Positions 8,716-18,587 of a stretch of DNA of 52,359 nt are shown in pieces. Source of the DNA: Comamonadaceae bacterium CG12_big_fil_rev_8_21_14_0_65_59_15 (GTDB lineage Bacteria; Pseudomonadota; Gammaproteobacteria; Burkholderiales; Burkholderiaceae_C); assembly GCA_002786915.1 (NCBI GenBank), contig PCUV01000092.1, forward strand, positions 1 through 52,359, written 5' to 3'. The notes under the pieces are model-generated. The model was not told where the DNA came from, did not search any database, and worked only from the letters and a program-made list of their open reading frames with translations. A program made the position numbers and the translations under genes. The stretch's first letter is position 1, and every line of letters starts with the position of its first letter.

Positions 8716-8754
8716 GAACTAGTCCATTGGGACAGCCATAGTTCCAAAGAACTA
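8716..8754. promoter_or_regulatory. Three-hexamer operator-like element, copy upstream of narK1
   Basis: GAACTA, 17 bases, TAGTTC, 4 bases (CAAA), GAACTA, with exactly the spacing seen at 970-1008. Here the first two hexamers are also part of a perfect 9-bp inverted repeat (TTGGAACTA/TAGTTCCAA). It sits 83 bp from the narK1 start and 90 bp from the divergent DUF2249/nor start, so it could serve both. Confidence 0.65.
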
Positions 8755-8793
8755 GAACACCGTTTTTGGGTCGATTTGGGCTTGCGGAGTTTA

Positions 8794-8816
8794 AAGATGC
8801 ATTTACAATGACTCTT
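8794..8816. promoter_or_regulatory. NsrR-type operator upstream of the nor operon
   Basis: Left half AAGATGCATTT is an exact match to the NsrR half-site consensus. After one central base the right half is CAATGACTCTT, matching 8 of 11 consensus positions (AAATGCATCTT). It lies 28 bp upstream of the DUF2249 start codon, a position where NsrR binding would block transcription until NO removes its iron-sulfur cluster. Confidence 0.8.
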
Positions 8817-8843
8817 TAAATTAACTCACTCAGAAAGCCAACC

Positions 8844-9104
8844 ATGACGAGCTGCGCTCACCACCATGTCAGTCCCGAAGCCATTTACCCATTCGATGCC
8901 CGCGGTGTTGCCAAGCGCTTTCGCCATGCCGCGATCTTTGGCGCTTTTGAAGCGTTGCAGCCGGGCGAAACCATGCGCTTTTGCAATGACCATGACCCGC
9001 TGCCGCTGTTGCAGCAACTCACTGCGCACTACGGCACGGGCATCTCCATCGCTTACGTGCAGCGCGAGCCGGGTGCCATCGTGATCGACTTTGTTCGCGG
9101 CTGA
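8844..9104 (+). CDS. DUF2249 domain protein
   Basis: An 86-aa protein with the DUF2249 fold (TusA-like). Visible elements are an N-terminal CAHHH cluster, the LDAR-like FDARGVAKRFRHAAIFGAFEAL helix, and LQPGETMRFCNDHDPLPLLQQL, which is the family's hallmark strand-loop-helix. DUF2249 proteins commonly accompany NO-related genes (nor, nnrS, ric). The biochemical role is not established; metal or haem handling has been suggested from the His/Cys content. It is the first gene of the nor operon, directly behind the NsrR-like site and 37 bp before norC. Confidence 0.88.
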   Translation: MTSCAHHHVSPEAIYPFDARGVAKRFRHAAIFGAFEALQPGETMRFCNDHDPLPLLQQLTAHYGTGISIAYVQREPGAIVIDFVRG

Positions 9105-9141
9105 CCTTTGCCCCCACCTCTTCAACCCAGGAGTTTTTCAA

Positions 9142-9579
9142 ATGAACACAGCCAAATCCACTGGCTTTACCAAGCAGATGGCGCGCAACATGTTTTATGG
9201 CGGCTCGCTGTTTTTCATCCTGATTTTTGTCGGGCTGATTTTTGACAGCGAACGCAAAATTCCAGTGCGCTCCAACGCCGAGGCCATCACGCCCGCGGTT
9301 GAGCGTGGCAAGCGTCTGTGGGAAACGCGCAACTGCATCGGCTGCCACACCTTGCTGGGCGAGGGCGCCTACTTTGCGCCAGAGCTGGGCAATGTCTACA
9401 AGCGCCGTGGCCCGGATTTCATTAAAGCCTGGATCGCCTCGCAGCCCACCCATATTCCAGGGCGCCGCCAAATGCCGCAGTTCAACTTCAACGAAGCGCA
9501 ACTCGACGATATGGTGGAGTTTTTGCGTTGGACGAACAACGTGAACACCGAAAACTGGCCGCCCAACATTGAAGGCTAA
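9142..9579 (+). CDS. norC: Nitric oxide reductase, cytochrome c subunit
   Basis: A 145-aa membrane-anchored c-type cytochrome passing electrons to NorB. One N-terminal transmembrane helix (about 16-34), haem motif CIGCH (65-69), and the later MPQFNF stretch supplying the distal methionine ligand. The start at 9142 follows a good AGGAG Shine-Dalgarno; upstream in-frame codons lack the anchor. Its length is family-typical. It is followed 39 bp later by norB. Confidence 0.96.
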   Translation: MNTAKSTGFTKQMARNMFYGGSLFFILIFVGLIFDSERKIPVRSNAEAITPAVERGKRLWETRNCIGCHTLLGEGAYFAPELGNVYKRRGPDFIKAWIASQPTHIPGRRQMPQFNFNEAQLDDMVEFLRWTNNVNTENWPPNIEG

Positions 9580-11058
<1,479 letters not shown>

Positions 11059-11066
11059 GCCAGAAC

Positions 11067-11855
11067 ATGACCAGCCTGCCCTTTTATGCCGAGCAAGCAG
11101 GGGAATGCACCCTGTTTGAGCACGCCTGGCGCAAGCAATTGCCGTTGCTCATCAAGGGGCCAACCGGTTGCGGCAAGACACGCTTTGTCGAGCACATGGC
11201 GGCGCGCCTGAAGCGGCCGCTGGTCACCGTGTCGTGCCACGATGACCTCAGCGCCGCTGATCTGGTGGGGCGTTTTTTGATTGGCAACGGCAGCACGCAA
11301 TGGTCAGATGGCCCCTTGGCGCGCGCCGTGCGCCTGGGTGCCATTTGCTACCTGGACGAAGTGGTGGAGGCGCGTAAGGACACCACGGTGGTGCTGCACC
11401 CGCTGGCGGACGACCGGCGTATTCTGCCGATCGAGCGCACGGGTGAAGAGTTGGCCGCGCCGCTTGAATTCATGCTGGTGATTTCCTACAACCCGGGTTA
11501 CCAGAATTTGCTCAAAGGCTTGAAGCCCAGCACGCGCCAGCGCTTTGTCAGCTTGAGCATGAATTACCCTAGCCCACAGATTGAGGTGGGCATTGTGCAA
11601 AACGAGTCTGGGGTGTCAGAGACGCAGGCTAAACAGTTGGTGCAATTGGCCAAGGCTTTGCGTTCACTGACCGAGCACGACCTGGAAGAAACGGCCAGCA
11701 CCCGCCTGCTGGTATCGGCTGGCCGGTTGGCGGCCTCGGGTTTGCCACTGCAGACGGCTTGTCAAGCCGCCATCATTGATGCGCTCACCGACGACTTTGC
11801 CACCGCCCAGGCTTTGCACGAGGTGGCGCGTGCGCTGTTTGGCGATGCCGCCTAA
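11067..11855 (+). CDS. norQ: NorQ/CbbQ-type AAA+ ATPase for NO reductase activation
   Basis: A MoxR-type AAA+ chaperone of 262 aa that, with NorD, is needed to insert the non-haem iron and activate NorB. Walker A GPTGCGKT is near residue 28, Walker B-like ICYLDEV near 97, and sensor SYNPGYQNLLKGLKPSTRQRF, a CbbQ/NorQ hallmark. I use ATG 11067; a TTG at 11055 overlapping the norB stop is an alternative start. Its 3' end overlaps the next gene by 11 bp. Confidence 0.93.
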   Translation: MTSLPFYAEQAGECTLFEHAWRKQLPLLIKGPTGCGKTRFVEHMAARLKRPLVTVSCHDDLSAADLVGRFLIGNGSTQWSDGPLARAVRLGAICYLDEVVEARKDTTVVLHPLADDRRILPIERTGEELAAPLEFMLVISYNPGYQNLLKGLKPSTRQRFVSLSMNYPSPQIEVGIVQNESGVSETQAKQLVQLAKALRSLTEHDLEETASTRLLVSAGRLAASGLPLQTACQAAIIDALTDDFATAQALHEVARALFGDAA

Positions 11856-12855
11856 GTCAACCGTCACATCGGCCCTGGCTGCCCCTGTGTCGTATCAGGA
11901 CAAGCCCAGAAAACTTGCCCCTGCACGCTTGCAGCAATGGCGCTTGGCCACGCAATTGGGGTTCTTTGCCTTGTTTGTGCTGGCTCCCTCGCTCAACCTG
12001 TTGCGTCTTGATTTGACCGAGGCGCAACTCTGGTTTTTAGGGCAACGCTGGTCGTTGGGCATTGATGCTCTGGTCAACGGGCAGATCGATGCCACCGCTG
12101 CAGCACTCCAAATCGTCTGGCGTGCTTTTGTACCCGCCTTGTTGGTGGTTGCCATCTTTTTGGGGCTGGCCTACCGCTATGGCCGTTTGTATTGCGGCTG
12201 GTTGTGCCCGCATTTTTCGATGGTGGAGCTGCTCAACAAGCTGCTGCACCGCGCCTGTGGCAAGTTGAGCCTGTGGGATAAAAGCCCCACACCCCACGCA
12301 GGCGCTGCGCCCGATGCCCGATGGTGGCCGCTGTTTGGTTTGAGCTGTGTTGTGATGGGTTTTGTTTGGGCCATCACGCTGCTGACCTATCTTTTACCAC
12401 CAAATGTGATTTGGGGTGGTTTGGTGCATGGCTCGCTGACACCCAACCAAACCCGGTTTTTGCTGATTGCCAGCACCGTCTTTACGTTGGAATTCGCCTT
12501 TGCCAGGCATTTGTTTTGCCGCTTTGGTTGTGCCGTGGGGCTGTTCCAGAGCCTGGCCTGGATGGCCAACCCCAAAGGCATGGTGGTGGCCTTTGCCCGT
12601 GAGCGTGCGCGCGAATGCAAAACCTGCGACGCACCGCGTGGCTCGGCGTGCGACAACGCCTGCCCGATGCGCCTGAACCCGCGCAACATCAAACGCATGA
12701 TGTTTTCGTGTGTGCAATGTGGCCAGTGTCTGACCGCGTGTGATGCCACCCAGACGGCCCAGGCGCGCACGCCTACGCTGGAATGGCAAGTAGGGGTGGA
12801 CGCGCTGCGCGAAACCTTGCGCCAACGCCAGCGTGAGCGCGCTGAGCCAAACTGA
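11845..12855 (+). CDS. NosR/CcoG-like membrane polyferredoxin within the nor operon
   Basis: A 336-aa protein with about five transmembrane helices and several cysteine motifs: YCGWLCP and CRFGCAVG inside the membrane domain (the NapH/NosR/CcoG signature), then CKTCDAPRGSACDNACP and CVQCGQCLTACDA, predicted to bind [4Fe-4S] clusters at the cytoplasmic side. It lacks the periplasmic FMN-binding domain of NosR. Coupling to norQ (overlap) and norD (TGATG overlap) implies a role with NO reductase, perhaps electron delivery or metal-site assembly. The start at 11845 was chosen because earlier codons read through norQ. Confidence 0.85.
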   Translation: MPPKSTVTSALAAPVSYQDKPRKLAPARLQQWRLATQLGFFALFVLAPSLNLLRLDLTEAQLWFLGQRWSLGIDALVNGQIDATAAALQIVWRAFVPALLVVAIFLGLAYRYGRLYCGWLCPHFSMVELLNKLLHRACGKLSLWDKSPTPHAGAAPDARWWPLFGLSCVVMGFVWAITLLTYLLPPNVIWGGLVHGSLTPNQTRFLLIASTVFTLEFAFARHLFCRFGCAVGLFQSLAWMANPKGMVVAFARERARECKTCDAPRGSACDNACPMRLNPRNIKRMMFSCVQCGQCLTACDATQTAQARTPTLEWQVGVDALRETLRQRQRERAEPN

Positions 12856-14687
12856 TGGAAGAAAGGGTTGGCAAATGGTGGCATGAAGCTATTACTTCAA
12901 TAGCTTCCAGCGTTTATTATGAGAGCGCTGTAAGCCTAAAAGATATGCAAAAAAGCATTAGCATCATGTTTCGTGCGGCCGGTGGTTCTGCAGCGCTGCG
13001 GGTCACACATTCCAGTGCACAAGCGGTGGGCGGGCAACGGCATTGGTTGCAAAAGCTGGCCGGCAGTGGCCGACGCGCCGATACCGGGCAGCTTGAACCT
13101 GATGTGTTGGCCTTGCCTGCCAATCTGGCGGTGTTTGGAAGCGCGCAGCTTAACCGCGACCTGTACCTGTGGCTGGCCATGTTGTCGGCACGTTTTGAGT
13201 CCACGGGTCACTGGATTCGCGATAACCTGCATGCCACCCAGGCGGCGTTGGTGCAGTTTCCCGGTTTTGCCACCCGCTACGAGGCATTGCTAAAAGCCCA
13301 TTTGGCGCAACGGCCCAGCCCCCATCCACAGGGCGGGGCAAGCGCTCAGGCCGAGGTGGCAGTTCAGTTCGCTCTGCGAGAACAACGGGTTGGGGCAACG
13401 CTGGTTCAACCCCAAGATGTGGCTGCCGTTTGGTTATGGCTAAGTGCTCATGCTTCCACCACAGAAGCCACCCCGCGTGCACCCGGTCAGAACGCAGCCC
13501 AAGCGCGTGAACGCCCGGCCACGCTCCGTGACAAGCAGCGCCGCCGAACCCAGGCCACCACCCATGAACAAAGCCGCAACGCCATGGTGCTGCCGTTTCG
13601 CGCCGAGGCGCTGCTATCGTGGAGCGAGATGGTGCACGTCAACCGCAGCAGCGACGACGAGGAAGATGGCAATGCCCTTAACGCCGCCAACGACATGGAC
13701 AAGTTGTCGGTTGCACCCGATGGACAAACGCTGGCTTCGCGCGTCAAGTTCGACCTGGATCTGCCCAGCAGCAGCGCCGATGACATGCCCCTGGGCCCCG
13801 GGATCGCGCTGCCGGAGTGGGACTACCGCCGTGGCGTGCTGCTGCCTGACCATTGCCGGGTGCAGGTGATGCAGGCGCAGCATTGCGCGCCGTTCAAACC
13901 ATCGGCCACGCTGCGCGTCACGGCCCGACAACTGCGCCGCCGTCTGGAAGTGGTGCGCGATGCGCCCCGCGCTTTGTATGGGCAGGACAGTGGCGACGAT
14001 CTGGATCTGGATGCCTGGGTTCGCTTTCAGGCCGACCACGCCAACCTGCATGCGCCGTGCAGCGACACACCGCCCATCTACACACGCCGCGCTCGTCTGG
14101 AGCGCAGTCTGGCCACCTTGTTGTTGGCCGACCTGTCGCTGTCGACCGATGCCTACGCCACGCCGCAAGCCCGCGTCATTGATGTGATTCGGGATGCGCT
14201 GTTTGTGTTTGGCGAAGCGTTGCAGGCCGCGGGTGACCCGTTCGCCATCTGGGGCTTCAGCTCGGTGCGTCGCGGACATGTGCGCATGCAACACTTAAAA
14301 ACATTTGAAGAACCTTGGTCTGCGACCAGCCAGGCGCGGGTGGGTGCCATCAAGCCGGGCTACTACACCCGCATGGGCGCGGCAGTGCGCCATGCCACCT
14401 TGCAGCTAGCCACCCGACCGGAACGCAAGCGCCTGTTGATGCTGCTCACTGACGGCAAGCCGAATGATCTGGATGTGTACGAAGGTCGCTACGGTCTGGA
14501 GGACACACGCCAGGCGGTGCGCGAGGCACACGCCACCGGGCTAATCCCGTTTTGCGTCACCATCGACGAACAAGCGCACGACTACCTGCCGCTGTTGTTT
14601 GGCCAGAACGGCTACGCCATGGTGCGCCAGCCGCAAGAGCTGCTGCGTCAGCTCACGCAGGCCTGGGCCACGCTGTCGCGGCGGTGA
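12855..14687 (+). CDS. norD: NorD, von Willebrand factor A protein for NO reductase activation
   Basis: A 610-aa partner of NorQ in activating NorBC. The N-terminus MEERVGKWWHEAIT matches the NorD family start and supports the ATG at 12855, which overlaps the preceding stop (TGATG). A charged middle region (about 170-260) precedes the C-terminal VWA domain, whose MIDAS begins with DLSLS (DxSxS) and includes a later LTDGKPND. NorQ-NorD form a ring ATPase with a metal-site adaptor. Codons about 11-31 coincide with a palindromic dispersed repeat, listed separately. Confidence 0.93.
   Translation: MEERVGKWWHEAITSIASSVYYESAVSLKDMQKSISIMFRAAGGSAALRVTHSSAQAVGGQRHWLQKLAGSGRRADTGQLEPDVLALPANLAVFGSAQLNRDLYLWLAMLSARFESTGHWIRDNLHATQAALVQFPGFATRYEALLKAHLAQRPSPHPQGGASAQAEVAVQFALREQRVGATLVQPQDVAAVWLWLSAHASTTEATPRAPGQNAAQARERPATLRDKQRRRTQATTHEQSRNAMVLPFRAEALLSWSEMVHVNRSSDDEEDGNALNAANDMDKLSVAPDGQTLASRVKFDLDLPSSSADDMPLGPGIALPEWDYRRGVLLPDHCRVQVMQAQHCAPFKPSATLRVTARQLRRRLEVVRDAPRALYGQDSGDDLDLDAWVRFQADHANLHAPCSDTPPIYTRRARLERSLATLLLADLSLSTDAYATPQARVIDVIRDALFVFGEALQAAGDPFAIWGFSSVRRGHVRMQHLKTFEEPWSATSQARVGAIKPGYYTRMGAAVRHATLQLATRPERKRLLMLLTDGKPNDLDVYEGRYGLEDTRQAVREAHATGLIPFCVTIDEQAHDYLPLLFGQNGYAMVRQPQELLRQLTQAWATLSRR
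12885..12947. repeat. Dispersed palindromic repeat embedded in norD, copy 2
   Basis: Two adjacent hairpins: GAAGCTATT-acttc-AATAGCTTC, then CAGCG...GCGCTG. The order of blocks (GCTATT, ATAGCTT, CG-TTATT, GCT, AAGC) follows the 1741-1800 copy and the common Comamonadaceae intergenic repeat. It is read in frame as part of the norD N-terminal region. Confidence 0.55.
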
Positions 14688-14720
14688 GAGAAATGCTGGT
14701 AAAAATTCAGGAGGGCTGAT

Positions 14721-15044
14721 ATGACTTTTGTTGTGACCGAAGCGTGCATTCGTTGTAAGTACACCGACTGTGTCGATGTCTGTCCGGTGGACGCGTTCCG
14801 CGAGGGTGCTAATTTTTTGGTGATTGATCCAGATGACTGTATTGATTGCGCGGTGTGTGTACCCGAGTGCCCGGTCAACGCCATCTATGCCGAAGAAGAC
14901 GTTCCGCGCAAACAGCGGGGTTTCATCGCCCTGAACGCCGAGCTGGCACCCCAATGGAAGCCGATTACAAAGACCAAGGCCAGTCTGCCGGATGCGGATG
15001 AATGGGCAAAGATCGAACACAAGCTTGCCGAGCTCAAACGTTGA
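14721..15044 (+). CDS. fdxA: 7Fe ferredoxin (FdxA family)
   Basis: A 107-aa cytoplasmic ferredoxin with one [3Fe-4S] and one [4Fe-4S] cluster, like Azotobacter ferredoxin I. Cys-rich motifs [16 protein letters not shown] and [16 protein letters not shown] are in the expected first 60 residues, followed by the family's C-terminal tail. An AGGAGG Shine-Dalgarno precedes the ATG. Its position between norD and nnrS, with short gaps, places it in the NO operon, where it may donate electrons to the polyferredoxin or serve cluster repair. Confidence 0.94.
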   Translation: MTFVVTEACIRCKYTDCVDVCPVDAFREGANFLVIDPDDCIDCAVCVPECPVNAIYAEEDVPRKQRGFIALNAELAPQWKPITKTKASLPDADEWAKIEHKLAELKR

Positions 15045-15088
15045 TCTGCAACACGGTATTGAAACGTTTTTTCAGCGCAAAGGTGTTG

Positions 15089-16360
15089 ATGTCAGAGTCG
15101 TCTGCCCCCATAGCCAAGATGCATCAATGGCGCTTGCGCCACTTGATGCTGGCCCCGCATCGGCTGGCGTTCTTCATGGCCGCCGTGATGTTGAGTACCA
15201 GTGCGCTTTGGTGGGCGGGTGTATTGCTGGCACGTGTTTTTGCGTGGCGCTTGCAGCCGGTCGTTGCCGAGCCGCTGTTGCACGCCCTGCTGATGAGCTT
15301 GTCCTTTATGCCGCTGTTTTTTTGTGGCTTTCTGTTTACCGCAGGCCCGAAGTGGCTCAAGCTTGCGGGTGTGCGTGCGCGCAGCCTGTTGCCAGCCTTG
15401 CTGACGATGTTGACCGGTTGGGCGCTGGATTTTGTCGGGATGTACTGGCAACGGCAAGCGGTCGCTCTAGGTGTCGGGTTGGTTGCACTGGGCTGGTCGG
15501 CCTTAGCCCTGCGTTTTACCCGCATGGTGCGTGCCAGTCGGGTCACGGACAAGTTTCACACGACGCTGGTCGGTGTGGCGTGTTGGATAGGCGTTGCGGT
15601 GATAGCCGGGGCAGCATTGGCCTTGGCGCTCGATGCCACTGCGCTGTTGCGCACGGTTTTTTACCTGGGCATCTGGTGGTTTCTGGCACCGGTGTTTGCG
15701 GTGGTGTCGCACCGCATGATTCCATTTTTCAGCGCCAACTTGATTGAACGCCTGGATGCGTGGCGCCCCAACTGGGTGCTGGCGGTCATGCTCGCTACGC
15801 TCTGGTTCGAAGGTTTGGCCAGTCTGGCAGACCTGTGGTGGTGGCCGCTACCACAGGCGTTGCGCTGGCTGCAGGTGAGTGTAGAAGCACCCGCAGCATT
15901 GTTGATGCTGGGCTTGGCGCTGCGTTGGGGGTTGATTCAGAGCTTGAAAATTCGCCTGTTGGCCATGCTGCATGGTGGCTTTGTCTGGCTGGGTCTGGCG
16001 CTGGCGCTCAACGCTGTGTCGCACGCCTTGATGGCCGCCAGTGGTGACACCGTGTCGCTGGGATTGGCACCGATGCACGCCATGACCATGGGCTATCTGG
16101 GGTGCACCATGTTTGCCATGGTCACGCGGGTCAGCAGCGGCCACGGTGGGCGCAAGGAGTCCGCTGACAACACCGCCTGGGCGCTTTATTGGGTATTGCA
16201 AATAGCCGTTGTCCTGCGCGTTGGTGCAGCCATTTTTGCACCATGGGCGCAGCCATTGACGCTGGCGGCAATGGCCTGTTGGTCCGTGGCTATGCTGGGC
16301 TGGGCGTTGCGCTATGGCCATTGGTTTGGCACGCCCCGGCCGGATGGTCAGCAGGGGTAA
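15089..16360 (+). CDS. nnrS: NnrS family haem-copper membrane protein
   Basis: A 423-aa, about 12-helix inner-membrane protein. NnrS relieves nitrosative stress, apparently by limiting iron-dinitrosyl formation, and carries haem and copper. Family segments seen include the His-containing MLAPHRLAFFMAAVML at the N-terminus, FFCGFLFTAGPKWL, and LAPMHAMTMGYLGCTMFAMVTRVSSGHGGR. The start at 15089 removes a polar extension overlapping fdxA; MHQWRLRHL further in is another possibility. It is the last gene of the operon; its end overlaps a convergent DUF3079 gene. Confidence 0.93.
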   Translation: MSESSAPIAKMHQWRLRHLMLAPHRLAFFMAAVMLSTSALWWAGVLLARVFAWRLQPVVAEPLLHALLMSLSFMPLFFCGFLFTAGPKWLKLAGVRARSLLPALLTMLTGWALDFVGMYWQRQAVALGVGLVALGWSALALRFTRMVRASRVTDKFHTTLVGVACWIGVAVIAGAALALALDATALLRTVFYLGIWWFLAPVFAVVSHRMIPFFSANLIERLDAWRPNWVLAVMLATLWFEGLASLADLWWWPLPQALRWLQVSVEAPAALLMLGLALRWGLIQSLKIRLLAMLHGGFVWLGLALALNAVSHALMAASGDTVSLGLAPMHAMTMGYLGCTMFAMVTRVSSGHGGRKESADNTAWALYWVLQIAVVLRVGAAIFAPWAQPLTLAAMACWSVAMLGWALRYGHWFGTPRPDGQQG

Positions 16361-16547
16361 TGACGTCTGAGTGCGCGCTGCCTGCCAATTGCTGTTCGCT
16401 CCATTCCAGCCAGTCGTCACCAAACAATTCACTGGGGTGCGGTGAGCGCTCGTTGGCACAGGCCATGGCATGGGTGGCGCACAACTGGTCGCAGCCCCAG
16501 CAAATGCGTTCTGGGTGCGCTGGGTGGATCGGGAATTTGATCGACAT
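16290..16547 (-). CDS. DUF3079 small zinc-ribbon-like protein
   Basis: An 85-aa protein whose first 50 residues match DUF3079: KFPIHPAHPERICWGCDQLCATHAMACANE followed by RSPHPSELFGDDWLEW. The paired CWGC and later Cys residues suggest metal binding. The C-terminal 30 residues overlap the 3' end of nnrS on the opposite strand by 71 bp and look less constrained. Function unknown. It lies 19 bp from ccoG, transcribed in the opposite sense to nnrS and the same sense as ccoG, so it may sit at the end of the ccoG transcript or have its own promoter. Confidence 0.8.
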   Translation of the reverse strand: MSIKFPIHPAHPERICWGCDQLCATHAMACANERSPHPSELFGDDWLEWSEQQLAGSAHSDVITPADHPAGACQTNGHSATPSPA

Positions 16548-16565
16548 GGCCGCCTGATTGTGCCC

Positions 16566-18005
16566 TCAACGAGGCACCAGGAAAGTGGACTTTTCAATCA
16601 CGACGCGCGTGTCGGCGGGGTCGTCGCTGACGATCTCAAACGCGATCGGCGATGATTTGCCACGTAACGCCTGCGCCGCCTGCGCGGGCAAGGCCAGCCG
16701 CACCGTGAGTGCACCGATACCGGCCGGTGCAACGCTGAGCTGGGGTGGTGTGCGCAAGGCCAGGCCAGGCAGACCACTGGCCTGAACGCTGTAGGTGCGC
16801 TGCTGTTCCGAGGTATTCATGACCTTCAAGCGGTACAGGTTTTCAATGTCGCCGTTGCCCACTTCACGCGCCATGGTGCCCCGGTCGCGAATGATGTCCA
16901 CCGCAAAGCCCTTGCGTGTGCTCAAGCCACCAATGAACAGACTGGCCATCAGCAGGAACAGGACTCCGTAGAACCAGACCCGGGGCCGCCAGCTACGGCG
17001 CAGCATCTGGGGTGCACTCAAGCGCTCTGCCATGCCGCGCCCGGAGGAATACTTGATCAAGCCCTTGGGATAGTTGAGCCGGGTCATCACCTCGTCGCAC
17101 ACGTCGATGCAGGCGGCGCAGCCAATGCATTCGTTTTGCAAGCCCTCTCGGATGTCGATACCCGTGGGACACACCTGTACACACAGCGTGCAGTCCACAC
17201 AGTGGCCCAGCCCCAGGCTTTGCGGGTTGGCACCACGTGGACGCGAACCACGCGGTTCACCACGCGTGGTGTCATAGGCAATGACCATGCTGTCCATGTC
17301 GGTCAGCGCGCTCTGGATGCGCGCATAGGGGCACATCTGCTTGCAGATCTGCTCACGTAAAAAACCGGCGTTGCCGTACGTGGCCAAGCCGTAAAACAGC
17401 ACCCAGAACCATTCCAAGGCGGAAAACGACAGCGTCAGCAACTCGCCCCACAACTCGCGGATCGGCGTGAAATAGCCCACGAAGGTGAAACCAGTCAACA
17501 GGCTCCAGCCGATCCAGGCCAGTTGCTTACCGCTTTTGCGGGTTACTTTTTCAACGCCCCACGGAGCTTTGTCCAGACGCATCCGGGCTTGCCGGTCGCC
17601 TTCAATGCGACGCTCCAGCCACATGAAAATCTCGGTATAGACCGTTTGCGGGCAGGCATAACCGCACCACAGACGCCCGGCCAGCGCGGTAAAGAAAAAC
17701 AGCGTCAGCGCCGCCCATACCATCAGCAATGCCAGATAGATCAGATCCTGCGGGTGCAGCACCAGCCCAAAGATGTAAAAGCGGCTGTGTGCAATGTCAA
17801 ACAACACCGCCTGGCGCTCATTCCAAAGCAACCACGGAAAGCCGTAAAACACCAGTTGCGTGACCCACACCATGACCCAGCGCAGGTTGGCAAACAGCCC
17901 CTTGACGGTGCGCGGGTAAATCTTGATCGGGATTTCGTTCAGGCGCTGATTGGCCGCCACCACGTCAACAGCAGAACTGGAAGAGCTCGGCGGTGAATGT
18001 GTCAT
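16566..18005 (-). CDS. ccoG: Cytochrome cbb3 oxidase accessory protein CcoG (RdxA/FixG)
   Basis: A 479-aa membrane iron-sulfur protein; CcoG is a cupric reductase supplying Cu(I) for cbb3 oxidase assembly. It has several helices, the GYACPQTVYTEIF motif, two 4Fe-4S motifs (CVDCTLCVQVCPTGIDIREGLQ and CIGCAACIDVCDEV), and the C-terminal Ig-like FixG domain. ccoNOPQ is not in the window. It is divergent from nsrR across an intergenic region that carries an NsrR-like site, so it is plausibly NO-responsive here. Confidence 0.95.
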   Translation of the reverse strand: MTHSPPSSSSSAVDVVAANQRLNEIPIKIYPRTVKGLFANLRWVMVWVTQLVFYGFPWLLWNERQAVLFDIAHSRFYIFGLVLHPQDLIYLALLMVWAALTLFFFTALAGRLWCGYACPQTVYTEIFMWLERRIEGDRQARMRLDKAPWGVEKVTRKSGKQLAWIGWSLLTGFTFVGYFTPIRELWGELLTLSFSALEWFWVLFYGLATYGNAGFLREQICKQMCPYARIQSALTDMDSMVIAYDTTRGEPRGSRPRGANPQSLGLGHCVDCTLCVQVCPTGIDIREGLQNECIGCAACIDVCDEVMTRLNYPKGLIKYSSGRGMAERLSAPQMLRRSWRPRVWFYGVLFLLMASLFIGGLSTRKGFAVDIIRDRGTMAREVGNGDIENLYRLKVMNTSEQQRTYSVQASGLPGLALRTPPQLSVAPAGIGALTVRLALPAQAAQALRGKSSPIAFEIVSDDPADTRVVIEKSTFLVPR

Positions 18006-18025
18006 TGGAATGGCCAGCCTTTTAA

Positions 18026-18048
18026 AAGAAGTATTTTAAATGAATGTT
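18026..18048. promoter_or_regulatory. NsrR-type operator between ccoG and nsrR
   Basis: Half-sites AAGAAGTATTT and AAATGAATGTT flank one central T. They match 9 of 11 and 10 of 11 positions of the NsrR half-site patterns AANATGCATTT and AAATGCATNTT. It lies 21 bp upstream of ccoG and 51 bp upstream of nsrR, consistent with autoregulation. Confidence 0.7.
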
Positions 18049-18098
18049 ATTTTAGCGGACAATGTGCACCTCACATGACTCTTTGACCGATTCGTACC

Positions 18099-18581
18099 AT
18101 GCGCCTGACCCAATGGACCGATTACAGCTTGCGCGTGCTGATGTATTGCGCCGCTTGCGCTGGGCGCGAGGCACCGGTCACGATCACTGAAATTTCCGAC
18201 GGCCACGCCATATCACGCAGCCACCTCACCAAGATCGTGCAGGAGCTGGCAGCGTTGGGCTGGCTGGAAACCACCCGTGGGCGTGGGGGTGGCTTGCGGC
18301 TAGCGGTAGATCCCAACACCTTGCGTTTGGGTGACGTGGTGCGCGCTACAGAAACAGACTTTGACATGGTGGAATGCTTTCAGGCCAGCACCAACTTGTG
18401 TCGCCTGATCAACCGGTGTCGCTTGCAGGAGGCCTTGCAACAAGCCACGCTAGCCTATCTGGCCGTGTTGGATGGCATCACACTGGCCGATTTGGTTGCG
18501 TCTGCAGCGTCGAACAACAAAACCGGGAAAACGCGCAAGAGTGCCTTGTCGGGTATTCCCATCACGCCGATGTCTGCCTGA
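18099..18581 (+). CDS. nsrR: NO-sensing Rrf2-family repressor NsrR
   Basis: A 160-aa Rrf2 regulator that binds DNA with an intact [Fe-S] cluster and releases it when NO nitrosylates the cluster. The N-terminus MRLTQWTDYSLRVLMYCA is diagnostic of NsrR. The wing-helix covers about residues 27-65. The three cluster cysteines are in ECFQASTNLCRLINRCRL. It stands between ccoG and narL, with NsrR-type sites in its own promoter and in front of the nor operon. Confidence 0.95.
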   Translation: MRLTQWTDYSLRVLMYCAACAGREAPVTITEISDGHAISRSHLTKIVQELAALGWLETTRGRGGGLRLAVDPNTLRLGDVVRATETDFDMVECFQASTNLCRLINRCRLQEALQQATLAYLAVLDGITLADLVASAASNNKTGKTRKSALSGIPITPMSA

Positions 18582-18587
18582 GACCGA

